Shown in pieces: positions 43,097 to 54,600 of a stretch of DNA of 64,000 bases. Source of the stretch: JAWXBR01 sp034440235 (GTDB lineage Bacteria > Bacteroidota > Ignavibacteria > Kapaibacteriales > Kapaibacteriaceae); assembly GCA_034440235.1 (NCBI GenBank), contig JAWXBR010000041.1, positions 83,655 through 147,654 of the forward strand, in the 5' to 3' direction. The stretch's first letter is position 1. Each line of letters begins with the position of its first letter. The notes beneath the pieces were generated by a model. It saw only the letters and a program-made list of their open reading frames with translations, was not told the DNA's origin and ran no database searches. Position numbers and translations under genes: made by a program.

Positions 43097-44596
43097 ATGC
43101 AGCCGTCGCAAGCACCATCACCAACTTCACCGGCAATTCGAACGGCAACGTCTTCGAGGTACGAAGCAGTTATAGGACTAGAGGTTCACGCACAACTGCT
43201 TACAGCTTCGAAGGCCTTCTGTGCCTGTCCGACGACCTATGGCGCTAAGCCAAATGTGAACGTGTGCCCAATTTGCCTTGGTCACCCTGGTGCTTTGCCT
43301 GTGTTGAACGAAAATCTCGTGCGATTTGCAGTAACCATGGGCCTCGCCACGAACTGCAGTATTCGCAGAGTTTCTCAGTTCTCGCGCAAGAATTACTTCT
43401 ACGCCGATCTTCCCAAGGGTTATCAGATTTCGCAATACCAAGACCCAATTTGTTTTGATGGTCACGTAGAGATCGAGGTCAACGACGTTGCCAAGTCTAT
43501 TGGAATAACCCGCATCCACATGGAAGAGGACTCTGGGAAATCGATCCATGACCTAGATGTCGACACACTTGTCGATCTAAATCGCAGTGGTGTTGCACTC
43601 ATCGAAATTGTAAGCGAACCTGACATTCGCACCGCCTCTGAAGCTTCGGCTTATCTGCAGCAGATACGGCAAAACCTTGTCTATCTGGGAATTTGCGACG
43701 GTAATCTCGAAGAGGGTTCGATGCGATGCGATGCGAACATATCCGTTCGATTAGTTGGTGCCGAGAAGTTCGGCACGAAGGTCGAAGTCAAGAATCTGAA
43801 TTCGTTTCGCAATGTCGAGAAGGCTATCGAATACGAAATCACCAGGCAGATCGATGTCATCGAGTCGGGCGGAACAGTACAGCAAGAGACCATGATGTGG
43901 GATGCCGCCAAGCAGCAGACGAAGTCGATGCGTTCGAAGGAAATGGCACATGACTACCGCTATTTTCCAGAACCGGATCTGCGTAGTGTAGAAGTAGCCG
44001 CAGAGTGGCTCGAACAAATTCGTGTCTCGTTGCCCGAGCTCGGACTGGCTAAAAAGCGGCGTTTTGTTGCCCAGTACGGACTTCCAGTCTACGACGCACA
44101 GATTCTTGTTGACCATGTTGCTCTTGCCGCGTATTACACAGAGGCTGCTCGCTCGTTAAAAAACCAAACTACCGATGCCTATAAGGCAGTAAGTAACTGG
44201 ACAATGACGGAGATTATGCGCGTGATGTCGGAGCGCAAGTGCACTGTAGACGAAGTGGGTGTTCAGCCCGCACAGTTGGCTTCGCTCGTTGATGCGGTGC
44301 TATCGGGTTCAATAAGCAACAAGATTGCGAAAGACATTTTTCCGGACCTTATAGGCACCGGCCGAATGGCGGATGCGATTGTTGTTGAAAGGGGCTTAAA
44401 GCAGGAATCCGACGAGGGAGTGCTACAGCAGTTGGTTGACGAAGTATTGCGAGAGAATTCTGACAACGTAACTAAGTATAAGAACGGCAAAGACAATCTT
44501 TTTGGCTTTTTTGTTGGGCAGGTATTGAAAGCCTCTGGTGGATCGGCGAATCCAGCGGTGGTACGTGCTCTTATGAAACAAGCTCTGAATACCTAG
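43097..44596 (+). CDS. gatB: Aspartyl/glutamyl-tRNA(Asn/Gln) amidotransferase subunit B
   Basis: GatB is the kinase/transamidase subunit of the GatCAB enzyme that converts Glu-tRNA(Gln) and Asp-tRNA(Asn) into the amidated forms. From the ATG at 43097 it has 499 residues. Recognisable parts are YEAVIGLEVHAQL, CPICLGHPGALPV, RKNYFYADLPKGYQISQYQ, HMEEDSGKS, and HDYRYFPEPDL. The GatB/YqeY helical domain is at the C-terminus (LMKQALN). The first 20 residues are a low-complexity extension, and a TTG at 43055 would lengthen it further, so the true start is not certain. GatA and GatC are not in this window. Confidence 0.95.
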   Translation: MQPSQAPSPTSPAIRTATSSRYEAVIGLEVHAQLLTASKAFCACPTTYGAKPNVNVCPICLGHPGALPVLNENLVRFAVTMGLATNCSIRRVSQFSRKNYFYADLPKGYQISQYQDPICFDGHVEIEVNDVAKSIGITRIHMEEDSGKSIHDLDVDTLVDLNRSGVALIEIVSEPDIRTASEASAYLQQIRQNLVYLGICDGNLEEGSMRCDANISVRLVGAEKFGTKVEVKNLNSFRNVEKAIEYEITRQIDVIESGGTVQQETMMWDAAKQQTKSMRSKEMAHDYRYFPEPDLRSVEVAAEWLEQIRVSLPELGLAKKRRFVAQYGLPVYDAQILVDHVALAAYYTEAARSLKNQTTDAYKAVSNWTMTEIMRVMSERKCTVDEVGVQPAQLASLVDAVLSGSISNKIAKDIFPDLIGTGRMADAIVVERGLKQESDEGVLQQLVDEVLRENSDNVTKYKNGKDNLFGFFVGQVLKASGGSANPAVVRALMKQALNT

Positions 44597-44604
44597 GAAC
44601 CTAT

Positions 44605-45540
44605 ATGCCAATAACACCTACGCGCACAATCTGGAAAAATGGCGACTTCATACCTTTCGAAGATGCCACGCTTCATGTTCTTTCACACGTCGTTCATTAC
44701 GGCACTTCTTGGTTCGAGGGCATCCGCGCCTACGACACGTCAAAAGGCATTGCGATTTTTCGTTTAAACGAGCACATGAGTAGGCTTCGAGACTCTCTTA
44801 AAGTCTACAGAACAGAACTTCCGTTTTCGACTGAAGATTTAGCAGACGCCGCCTGTGAATTGTTGCGACGCAACGATCTCAGTACCTGCTACATCCGTCC
44901 TGTAGTGTTTCGTGGTGCAGGTGACATGGGTGTGTACGCGCTACGATGTCCGTTAGAAGTATTCATGGCTGCGTGGGAGTGGGGTGCGTATTTGGGCGAC
45001 GAATCTGCTGAGCTTGGTGTAGATGTCTGCATTTCGTCGTGGGACAGGATAACACCGAACTCTATGCCCTCGATCTCGAAAGCCGGTGGCAACTACATGA
45101 ATTCGCAGCTTGTGAAGATGGAAGCAGTCGAAAACGGCTATGCAGAAGGCATTTGTCTTGACAGCTACGGCAACATTGCTGAAGGCAGCGGTGAGAACGT
45201 GTTTATCGTTTCGAACGGCGTACTCATAACTCCTCCGGCAGCGTCATCGTTGCTTCCAGGATTAACGCGCGATACAGTCTGTACGCTTGCTAACGAGTTG
45301 GGACTTGTAGTAAAAGAGAGCAATATTCCGCGGGCCATGCTCTATACATGTGATGAAATGTTCCTTGTGGGAACTGCGTGTGAAATAGCGCCAGTGCGTT
45401 CGGTGGACCGAATTCCAGTTGGAAATGGAAGCATTGGTCCAGTTACCAAACTCATTCAGGATGCGTTTAGCGACGTAGTTGTAAAAGGTAACGACAAGCA
45501 CAACTGGCTTACGTGGGTAACAAAAGAAGAAATCAACTAG
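44605..45540 (+). CDS. ilvE: Branched-chain amino acid aminotransferase
   Basis: A fold-type IV PLP enzyme of 311 residues that interconverts Leu, Ile, Val and their 2-oxo acids. The N-terminus TRTIWKNGDFIPFEDATLHV and HYGTSWFEGIRAY are typical. The catalytic lysine is in SISKAGGNYMNS, with EGSGENVFIV and FLVGTACEIAPV after it. Length is normal. The gene is 8 bases after gatB and 34 bases before a branched-chain 2-oxoacid dehydrogenase E1, so transamination and oxidative decarboxylation of the same substrates are encoded together, which suits catabolism or branched fatty acid primer supply. Confidence 0.95.
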   Translation: MPITPTRTIWKNGDFIPFEDATLHVLSHVVHYGTSWFEGIRAYDTSKGIAIFRLNEHMSRLRDSLKVYRTELPFSTEDLADAACELLRRNDLSTCYIRPVVFRGAGDMGVYALRCPLEVFMAAWEWGAYLGDESAELGVDVCISSWDRITPNSMPSISKAGGNYMNSQLVKMEAVENGYAEGICLDSYGNIAEGSGENVFIVSNGVLITPPAASSLLPGLTRDTVCTLANELGLVVKESNIPRAMLYTCDEMFLVGTACEIAPVRSVDRIPVGNGSIGPVTKLIQDAFSDVVVKGNDKHNWLTWVTKEEIN

Positions 45541-45574
45541 AAAATAATCACGAAGACAACTGCGGAGTGTAGAG

Positions 45575-47701
45575 ATGGCAAAGAGTGCTGGACCAAAGAG
45601 TGCCGGACCAAAGAGTGCTGAGAAGAAGGGGACAGTAAAGCCGTCATCCAGTTCTAATGGTACCTTATTTGATATTAATGGATTTGATAAAGCAACGTTG
45701 CTTGAATGGTATCGCATACAACATTTGGGCCGACGCCTAGATGAGAAGGCAGCGAACTATCTAAAAATGGCGAAGGGTTGGTCTTATCATGCACCGTTTG
45801 CCGGACACGACGGCATTCAGCTGGCCATGGGAAAAATATTCCGTCCGGGTAAAGACTACCTCTTCCCCTATTACCGCGACCTACTAACCTGTCTCGCTGC
45901 CGGCATAACTGTCGAAGAAATCATTGCGAACGGGTTGAGTAAGGATGTGGATGTAGCGGGTGGTGGCCGACACATGAGCAATCACTTCGCTAAAATTCCA
46001 CTGAACATCCAGAATGTTTCTTCGTGCACAGGTAATCATGCGCAGCATGCAGCCGGTCTCGGACGATCGATTAAGTATTACGGTGGCGACGAAGTAGTGT
46101 ATTGTTCTACGGGTGAAAGCACAACCTCTGAGGGCTACTACTACGAAGCAGTAAATGGTGCGAACCGCGAAAAGCTGCCCGTAATCTTCGTGTTGCAGAA
46201 CAACAAGTTCGGGATATCGGTTCCGGTAAAAGACCAGACAGCGAATGCTATTGTCAGCGACAACTTCCTGGGCTTCAAGAACATGAAGATCGTGTTGTGT
46301 GACGGTCGCAATCCAATGGATTCGTGGCGTGCGTTAAGCGAAGCACGAGATTACGTCATGACCGGGGCGGGTCCGGCCATGGTTCACGCCGACTGCGATC
46401 GTCTCGGCTCGCATTCAAATTCCGACAATCACGATTTGTACCGTGAGACGAAAGAAGTTGAGGATATGCGCAGTCGCGATCCTCTGCCTACCATGCGAGA
46501 AACGCTTGTTGCAGCGGGTATCGCCACGACGAAGGAACTCGAAGCAATCGAAGAGGACAACAAACGAGCGGTGTTTGCTGCTGCTGATGTTATCGAGCCC
46601 CTTCCTGGCCCCTTACCAGAATCGTATACAGACTTCATACTACCTCCGTCGATCGTTGAGTACGACAACGCCACACAGGAGCAATGGACGCCAGCCGCCG
46701 ATGCTCCGGTGCTGACGTTTCGAGAGGGCATCAACACCAGCATGCTCGAAGAGTTCCGCACAAATCCGAATACATTCTTGTTTGGTCAGGACGTAGCATC
46801 TGTAAAAAAGCAGGGCATTTTTAATGTCTGCAAGGGCATGCTCGACGAGTTTGGCAACAAGCGAGTATTTAACGCACCCATTGCCGAAGACTACATCGTA
46901 GGTACTGCCAACGGAATGTGTCGGTATCGCGACGACATACGTGTTGTGATAGAGGGCGCCGAGTTTGCCGATTACTTCTGGCCGGCAATGGAGCAGCTCG
47001 TAGAATGTTCGCACGATTACTGGCGAACGCGGGGTCAGTTCTCCGCAAACATCGTTGTGCGGCTAGCTAGTGGTGGCTACATCCAGGGTGGACTCTATCA
47101 CTCGCAGAATCTGGAAGCAACGTTTGCGACATTACCCGGTATTCGAGTTGTAATGCCTTCGTTTGCAGACGACGCTGTTGGTCTTATGCGCAACGCTATT
47201 CGATCGCGTGGTGTGACAATGTATCTCGAGCCTAAATTTTTGTACAATTACCGTCCGACTTCTGCACCGCTTCCCCCAGAAAACGTTGTTATTCCATTTG
47301 GTAAGGCACGTGTTCGCCGTGAGGGAACCGACGTTACTATTGTCTGCTATGGCACGGCAGTGCACTGGAGTCTTCAGGCTGCGGCCATCTTAGAAAAAGA
47401 GAACATCTCGGTTGAGGTTATAGATCTTCGGTCGCTAATACCTTGGGACAAAGAGCTCGTGTTAGAGCGAGTGCGAAAGACTGGACGTTGTGTCGTTGCC
47501 CATGAAGACAGGGTAACGGGTGGTTTCGGCGGAACAATTGCATCGCACATAGGACAGGAACTATTCCGATATCTCGACGCTCCGGTAGCTCGAATTGGGT
47601 CGAAAGACGCCCCTGTCGGCTTTGCAAAATCGCTTGAGGCGGCGGTCTTGCTGTCTGTAGATGACGTTGTAGCTGCTGTGCGTGAAACTGCAAGATTCTA
47701 A
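45575..47701 (+). CDS. Branched-chain 2-oxoacid dehydrogenase E1, alpha and beta fused
   Basis: A 708-residue TDP-dependent E1. Residues 50-340 are the alpha part (GKDYLFPYYRDLLTCLAAG, GGGRHMSN, the TDP motif near STGESTTSEGYYYEAVNGA). Residues 375-708 are the beta part (VLTFREGINTSMLEEF, NAPIAEDYIVGTANGM, and a C-terminal transketolase domain with VAHEDRVTGGFGGTI). Alpha and beta are single genes in many bacteria but fused in others. The N-terminus has a 15-base unit repeated three times (SAGPK SAGPK SAEKK). It follows ilvE; E2 and E3 are not in the window. 2-Oxoisovalerate is the likeliest substrate by family and neighbourhood. Confidence 0.92.
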   Translation: MAKSAGPKSAGPKSAEKKGTVKPSSSSNGTLFDINGFDKATLLEWYRIQHLGRRLDEKAANYLKMAKGWSYHAPFAGHDGIQLAMGKIFRPGKDYLFPYYRDLLTCLAAGITVEEIIANGLSKDVDVAGGGRHMSNHFAKIPLNIQNVSSCTGNHAQHAAGLGRSIKYYGGDEVVYCSTGESTTSEGYYYEAVNGANREKLPVIFVLQNNKFGISVPVKDQTANAIVSDNFLGFKNMKIVLCDGRNPMDSWRALSEARDYVMTGAGPAMVHADCDRLGSHSNSDNHDLYRETKEVEDMRSRDPLPTMRETLVAAGIATTKELEAIEEDNKRAVFAAADVIEPLPGPLPESYTDFILPPSIVEYDNATQEQWTPAADAPVLTFREGINTSMLEEFRTNPNTFLFGQDVASVKKQGIFNVCKGMLDEFGNKRVFNAPIAEDYIVGTANGMCRYRDDIRVVIEGAEFADYFWPAMEQLVECSHDYWRTRGQFSANIVVRLASGGYIQGGLYHSQNLEATFATLPGIRVVMPSFADDAVGLMRNAIRSRGVTMYLEPKFLYNYRPTSAPLPPENVVIPFGKARVRREGTDVTIVCYGTAVHWSLQAAAILEKENISVEVIDLRSLIPWDKELVLERVRKTGRCVVAHEDRVTGGFGGTIASHIGQELFRYLDAPVARIGSKDAPVGFAKSLEAAVLLSVDDVVAAVRETARF
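45580..45618 (+). repeat. 15-base tandem repeat (nearly 3 copies) at the E1 N-terminus
   Basis: The unit AAAGAGTGCTGGACC occurs at 45580, 45595 and partly at 45610, giving the peptide KSAGP twice and then KSAE. Confidence 0.9.
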
Positions 47702-47768
47702 TACCACGAACCTGTCAGCCGCCTTGCACAGTGTCAGCGTTAAGTTGAGGTAACCCACAGAATAACAC

Positions 47769-47785
47769 GGGTTTACACCCTTTTT
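47769..47785 (+). terminator. Possible weak terminator after the E1 gene
   Basis: A 4-bp GGGT/ACCC stem with a 4-base loop is followed by five T. It is short, so support is low. Confidence 0.3.
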
Positions 47786-47792
47786 CATATCG

Positions 47793-47824
47793 TTTGGTTT
47801 GTCTACGCAAGCGCGGTATATTTG
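47793..47824 (+). promoter_or_regulatory. Bacteroidota-type promoter for the TPR protein gene
   Basis: TTTG (47793-47796), 20 bases, then TATATTTG (47817-47824): an exact match to the Bacteroidota consensus in both boxes and spacing. The transcript would start near 47831, leaving a leader of about 55 bases. This is the clearest promoter in the window. Confidence 0.75.
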
Positions 47825-47887
47825 CCCGCTTCGTTCCGTGGGCGAGGTACGCCATGGCGTGCCCGAACGCTAACTTTAGAGGAGTGC

Positions 47888-48592
47888 ATGAGCACACAAG
47901 ATTTGGAAGAGATACCAGAGACTTCGGTACACACTCGGGAAACCCCAGAGTGGATGAAAAGCAATCGCCAGGGCATGATGATTCTCATCGGCTTAGGGGT
48001 GGTTGTAGTGATTGGTGTGGCTGTGTGGCTGTATATGCAGTATAAGAACGATCAGAACACCGAAGCTACGATGGCGCTAGCCCGGATACGTCCGGTGTAC
48101 ATAGAGGGCAGGTATTCGATGGCGCTTACGGGCGACTCGATACCGCCTGTGGGTGATATCGACGTCATGGGCCTAACAGAAATTTCGGCTGAATATGGCG
48201 GCACAGAGGCTGGCAAGGACGCCGCTCTGCTTGCTGGCCATAGTCTTGTAAGCCTTGGCAGGTATGCCGAGGCGGTTGCAGAGTACGAGCAGGCTGAAAA
48301 GTCTGATGCCGTACTTGTGCAAGTCGGGGCTTTAAATGGATTGGGAGTTTGTAAGGAAGTGGACAAGGATCTAGCTGGTGCTGCCGCCTATTACGAGAAA
48401 GCTGCTGATAAGGGGCTGAAGACGGGGCTCGAAGCCCGTTCTCTCCTTTATGCGGGTCTTGCGTATGAGAAGGCCGGGGACACCAAAAAGGCCGGAGAAC
48501 TCTTCACACGGATCGTTCGGAAGTATGGGGCGTCGGAGTCCTCGTCAGCTGCAAAAACAGGCCTCGCAAGGCTTGGCATGGCAATTGATTAG
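47888..48592 (+). CDS. Membrane-anchored tetratricopeptide repeat protein
   Basis: From the ATG at 47888 (site GAGG 8 bases upstream), 234 residues; a frame running up to 47822 precedes any start with a ribosome site. One transmembrane segment (residues 30-50, MMILIGLGVVVVIGVAVWLY) places a short N-terminus in the cytosol and the rest outside. Residues 100-225 hold about four TPR units, for example KDAALLAGHSLVSLGRYAEA, VGALNGLGVCKEVDKDLAGAAAYYEKA and LLYAGLAYEKAGDTKKAGELF. This is the layout of YfgM-type proteins, which assist envelope protein folding. A matching terminator follows. Confidence 0.85.
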   Translation: MSTQDLEEIPETSVHTRETPEWMKSNRQGMMILIGLGVVVVIGVAVWLYMQYKNDQNTEATMALARIRPVYIEGRYSMALTGDSIPPVGDIDVMGLTEISAEYGGTEAGKDAALLAGHSLVSLGRYAEAVAEYEQAEKSDAVLVQVGALNGLGVCKEVDKDLAGAAAYYEKAADKGLKTGLEARSLLYAGLAYEKAGDTKKAGELFTRIVRKYGASESSSAAKTGLARLGMAID

Positions 48593-48599
48593 AAGGGGT

Positions 48600-48621
48600 T
48601 GGCATCCCATGCCATTTTTTT
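48600..48621 (+). terminator. Rho-independent terminator after the TPR gene
   Basis: TGGCAT (48600-48605) pairs with ATGCCA (48609-48614) around a CCC loop, followed by seven T (48615-48621). Confidence 0.75.
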
Positions 48622-48676
48622 GCTTTGTGAATGACTCGAAATAAGTAAAGCATAGGTTTTTACAACTGGAGGTTGT

Positions 48677-51600
48677 ATGCAACGTTGGTTTCGTCTAAGC
48701 AGTTTGCTGCTTGTGCTAACCGCAGCATTTACACTAGTCCGCGCACAGGATTATGTAGAGGTTCGTGGTAGTCTTGCTACTGGGCAGGTACGCGTCTTTG
48801 TGAGAGACACTATCTACCGTATCAGCGGCACGTACACGATTGGTGGGACACTGGTCATTGAACCAGGTACCCGCGTCGAATTTTTGCCAAACGGTCGACT
48901 GATCGACTCGACTGGCGGTCGAATTATAGCTGACGGTCGCATGACCGCCACTTATAACGCTGCCGCGGTCAATCCGCTGTTTCCGCCGTATACGGGTTAT
49001 GATGACCCGGCATACTTTGGAGCACCGGGTGTGGTCACGTCAACCATTGCGCCAGAGCCCACGATTCACACGTCTAAATACGGCGTGGTATTCAATGTGG
49101 ACCTTGGAACGGACCCGAACCTCCAGCAGCTAACGCCAGCTGAGGCTGTTCTGTACAAGGCGGCGCGCCTTGAACAAGGTGGTGTAATTACGGCTATTCG
49201 TCTGAACCCATGGTTCCGTCAAAAGCTTGGCAGTTCTATCAACGTCCGTCCGGCACGTATTACGTTCATCGCCGGTGACGTAAACAACTTCTCACGCGAG
49301 TGGGGACATATCGTCGTTCTTCCGGGATCACGCGCAGCGTTTTTCCGTGACGTCGATTTCAGAAATTTCCGCAAGGACACAACGGTTGATAACGAACCGA
49401 TTTACCTGCGTAACAGTTCGGGTCAAGCGCTTTCGCGCACCCAAGCAGAAGCGGCGAACGATAACCTCCTCCGCGCTTCGAATGGTGGCGGTGGTGCTAT
49501 CACAACATTCTCTGTACGTACATGGCTCGTAGGCTGTACGTTCATCAACAACATGGCGCGTTTTCGCGGTGGTGCACTGCAGGTCTTGCAGGCTCCTGTT
49601 GACCAATATGTTGGTTCAACCCTACAGTTGTATCCTGTAATAAGTGCTCAGACCATTGCAGCACTTCCTACATACCCTAATAATGTAAATCCTTGGCTGA
49701 CAGATCCAGAAAACGCGCAACCGATCGTTCAGAATCTAAAGTCAATCGACAATCTGTATGATGTTGCGGCAGAGCCAATGACAGATGTGAATCGCCAGTC
49801 TCTGGATGATGCTCGTCTCGCCATGTATCTAGGTCGTATTCGTCAGTTGCGCTTTACGAATAACCGCGCACTTAATTCCGACGTTGGTCTTGTTACCATC
49901 GGTGGTATTCGATTCGTAACAGATGTCAATCAAGCAGCGACTGTACACGGTACTCTCGACCGCTCACGTAAGAATGAAGCTTCTGGTGGCGCTGTATACA
50001 TCTCTGGTCGTGATCGCTTCACGGTTGGTTTTGGTGTCAACGACATGCAAGGTAAAGACACGCTTGAGTTCACTGGCAACTACGCTGAAAACCGTCAACC
50101 TACAGACCTTGTTGGTGCGAATCGCACCATGGGTGCTCGTGGTGGTGCCGTACACGTAGCCGATAACACAGCTGTGATTTTTGCTGGTCGCTATACTTCA
50201 AATAAGACGACAGTTCCTTTTATCAAGGACATGAGTACTGATAATCTGACTACGTCAATTACGAGCTACTCCCATGGTGGAGCTATCTATGCCAGCCCAA
50301 ATGCTGGTCAGATCTCCGTTCGTGGTAATCTCGATAACAATCCACCGACACACTTCCTATCGAATGAGTCGGCACGTGGTGGTGCTATCTACGTTGCAAC
50401 GGGTATTGTCGATACGCTTGCATCACCAATCGTAGGTGGTTCAGACGGTATTATTAATGCTCGCAACTACGGTTTCAACATCAAATTCCGTGATAACAAA
50501 GCATCTGCAGACGGTGGTGCTATCTTCACAGGTCGCAACATGCGTGTGTACGGTGCCGGTGGAGCAAGTGGTCCACTGTGGATATACGGTACAAATTACG
50601 GTGTTGAATTCACGAATAACACGGCTGGATACTCCGGTGGTGCCGTAGCTGTTCATCAGCCACAAGCACAACTACCGATCTGGCGTCGTGTCGTTCGCCT
50701 CGTACGTTCAACATTCGTTAACAACCGTGTAGGTGAAGTTGCAGACTCCATTAAAGATGAAGTCCGCGGTGGTGGAGGTTACTACTCTATCAACTCCGAC
50801 CTGAACGTTGTTAAGGGAACCGAATTCCGCAATAACAAAGCATTCAACGGTAACGGTGGTGCTGTGTCGATTGTGTCTCCAGACACACTTACACGCAAGC
50901 GCTTTTTTGTATCGGATCTCGACAGCATGATGTACAACGCACAAGGTGTAGCACTTGGATATATGGCGCGCAACGACGTGTTCACATTCCAGACAATCAC
51001 ACCTCGAGCCGACGAACGCATGCTTACGCGCTTCTACGAAAACATTGCAGTACCAAATCCAAGCCGTCAAGGTAGCGGTACCACACAGCGTGATGATGTT
51101 CTTGTACGTCACCCTGTCGCTGGTATTCGTGAAAACGGTACTGGTCTTGGTGGAGCTCTGTACATTCTTGACAGTATCCGTGTTCGTGTTGATACCTTCG
51201 GGTTCGACCGTGTACGTATGCAGAACAACACCGCTTATACTGGTGCTGCGATCTACTCTGATAACTACGATCTGAAGCTCGGTATCCAACGTTGCCTTAT
51301 CACAGGTAACCGCGCAACATCTGACATCGGTCGTCTAACAGATACAATCACAGGTCCGGTTCTTAATGGAAACAATCTTCCATCGAGTGACCTTGCTGGT
51401 GCTGTCCTCTACGGTGAAGTAACAGGTCCATTACCTTGGACCCTGGCCGGCACTGCTGCGAACTCCATCTACGACAACTTTGCCCGTTTCATTATCCGCC
51501 TGCCAGATGCACAAGACACCAAGGGTGTTTTGGCTGGCACAACAGGTATTGGTTTTGGTGGTGTTGATACACTTCGCGGCAACTATTGGGGCCGTACCGA

Positions 51601-54600
51601 AGCAAATGTTAACACTGTGCTTCCACTATCACAAAACCAGACATTCCAAAGAGTTCAAGAAACGTTCTTCATTCAAGGGAATGGCAAGACGCATCTAAAC
51701 TTCAAAAGGAACGCAACGGTTAACCTTCGCGAACAAGGTCCATTCGAATCAACCTATCGCTACAATTACAAGCCAATCCCGATCTATGAGATTCCAGATA
51801 CGCTGCTTCTTGCAGGTCGCATCTACGACATCTTTGATAAGGGAACAGACATCAAGACAGCCGACTACTCACGTCGTCGTATGTCGCCAATCGAAGACTT
51901 CGCTGTTGGTATTCCACCATATCTGAAGATGTACACGGACCCACTTAGGCCGTCATTCAACAAGTATGTAAAGCGTACTACGCGTAATCCATTCGACGCC
52001 GAAATGGATCCGTTTATCGCTCGTGTTCAAACAGAATTCGTTGGCAACCATCCAATTGGTTACCCAGTGTTTCTAGAAGCACGTGCCGATTACAGCTCGA
52101 CTGCAGAAATCAGCAACAACGACACACGCGCTTTCAATGAAACGGTGTTCTTTGTTATCAACCAGCGTACTGGAGATTACATCCGTATGAACCTTCGTCA
52201 GAAGGGTCTAACAGATACAATTTTCCGTGCACGTGCTGAGCTTGTACCTGACTCTACAAATGGTGGTGATCCAAACATTCGTCGTGCCTTTGAAAACCTT
52301 GCTACGTATGGCTCGGGTGCAACGCTTCTCGCTCGCCTTGCCGACAACGGCATTGCTGAAGATTCGTCGGCACTTCCTGGTCGTCGTTGGGAAGGTTCAA
52401 CAGTACTAGGCGAACTTGGCGGACCAAACTTCCGCTTAGGAAATCGTCCAGCACTTCCAACATCGAACAATGTCGGCGGTGACGGTGGCAAAGAAACGTA
52501 CTTCGGTGGTGAGCGTTACCGCGCACTCCCAGTACGTGAAGGCGACGAAGTAATCGTTGTTTCTCGTACAATCCTTTGGAAAGAAGGCGTTGTTGCTGCT
52601 ATTAACGGTGCACTATCGTTCATCGTAGGTAACAACACAATTCCACCAGTATTTACTGGTTCAGCTGATACACTTGGTACTGCAGCATCGATTCACCCTG
52701 CAATGCGCAACCGCGTATTCGTAACGGAAAATCGTCTGTACACACCGATCACAGCTGCTCAGTCACTTCGTGCAGACGGCAACGGCAGCTGGTTCAACGA
52801 ACCAGCATCCTATCCAGCTGACTCTGCGGGTGTACCAATTCCATCGTTGGACTGGACAGAGCGCGATACCATCTTTACGATCACAGCAACTGACACAAAT
52901 CAGTTCTTCGATCCTAGAGTCATCTTCGATAGCACTCGTGGCTCCTACCTCTCGTACTTCTATAGCATCACCGATCCAGCTTCAGCACTGAAGTACTGGT
53001 TGCGCGACACGCTAGTGAAGGCTTCTAATGCAGACAACATGGCATGGGGCGCAACCGGTTACCGCATCTTACGTGGTCGCCCAATCAACCCGTACATCGT
53101 ACCAGGCGGAGAAGAAATCGAAGTAGTTGCAAAGAACTTCCCACCGACACTCGAACTTGTCGACTCCTTGCGTAATTCAGGCTTCCCAGAAGAAATGATC
53201 GCCAAGTGGATCTATCTGTACCCAAGCTACTTCCACGCAGAAGCTTACGACAACAATTCGATTCCGCTCGATCAACGTAATCCAGACAACACAAACGCTC
53301 GCTTCCTGCAACAGGATACTGTGAATTTGGGATTCATCGACTCTACGTCGTACCGATTCCGCATCCACGTTGTAGACAGCTTGCCTCGCTTCCTCTGGGC
53401 ACACCCAATCCGTAGCACAACTGAGCAGCAGTACACAAGTATGCTCAAGGGTGATACAACGATTGTACTAGACCCAACGACAACAGACAGCACAGTATTT
53501 GCTAACGGCGTCTATCTGGATACGCTCCGGATGCTTGTTTCAAACTCACGTGTTGGTCGTCGTTTTGTCCAGCCAAATGCAATTGTGGATGAGGTGTACA
53601 ACAACCCAGCGAACAATCAGCCTGACACGGTTAATATTCAGTTTGTAGCCAACCTCACCGACTCACTCCGCTTCATGCTGGATGTGAATACGGATGATGA
53701 GTTCGAAGACAATGCTGCAGTTGATCCAACACGTGCTGTTGTTCAGAAGTATGGTGCATGGGACTTCCGCTTCGGTAAAACTGCATACGGATTCCAATCA
53801 ACATCAATTCGCGAAACACCAGGTGACACTGTAATCGACGAAGTACGCATGTCTCGTCCAATTTGGATGTCAAATCAGTACCTGCGTCGTTACGCAAATG
53901 CTGGTCAGACCGATGCCTTCGCTCAAGACTTCACAGCTACTGGTCGTATCAACATTCGTATTTCGAATGCTGAGGCCCGTGAGATTCTGAAGCCGATAAA
54001 CGATCTCAACCCTGGTAATCCAATAAGTGGTGATCTAAACACCGACTCTATTGTTAGCATTGTTGTGAATGACGGTCACGGCGGACTTACCACACTTACA
54101 CGTCGTGTATTTGTGAACGTTCAACCAACCATCCTTACTACATCGCTGCCTGGTGCTATTGAAGATCAAGATTACAATCATCCACTTCTCGACTCGGCCC
54201 GCCGAATCAAGGTGTACGATCCAAACTTTGGTCAATGGCACGAATTCACACTGATATACCCTGACCTAGACTCCGATTCTACACCTGACAGTGTTGCTGT
54301 TGATCCATACTTCGCTGAAGCTGGTTTTATCAATCTTATTCCACTCAAGACAACGCCAAGGTGGTTGAAGATCGATCCTAAGTCCGGTCTTCTTTACGGT
54401 ACTCCTCGCGTTACCGATCTACCATTCTCTGATACAACAGTTCAAGTAACTGTCATGGTAACAGATGCTGGTAAACTCGTCGACGTTAAAACAGTAAGTC
54501 TGACTATTTCTGCTGTGAATCACGATCCACGATTGTTCTCGTCGCCGGTTATTCGGTGCGTAGATCTTGGCGACCCATATGCGGACACTATCCGCGTATC

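Noticed and set aside
50708..51289. 193-codon open frame antisense to the giant T9SS gene
   Set aside because: It arises from the uniform codon choice of the beta-helix repeats; no start signal or motif.
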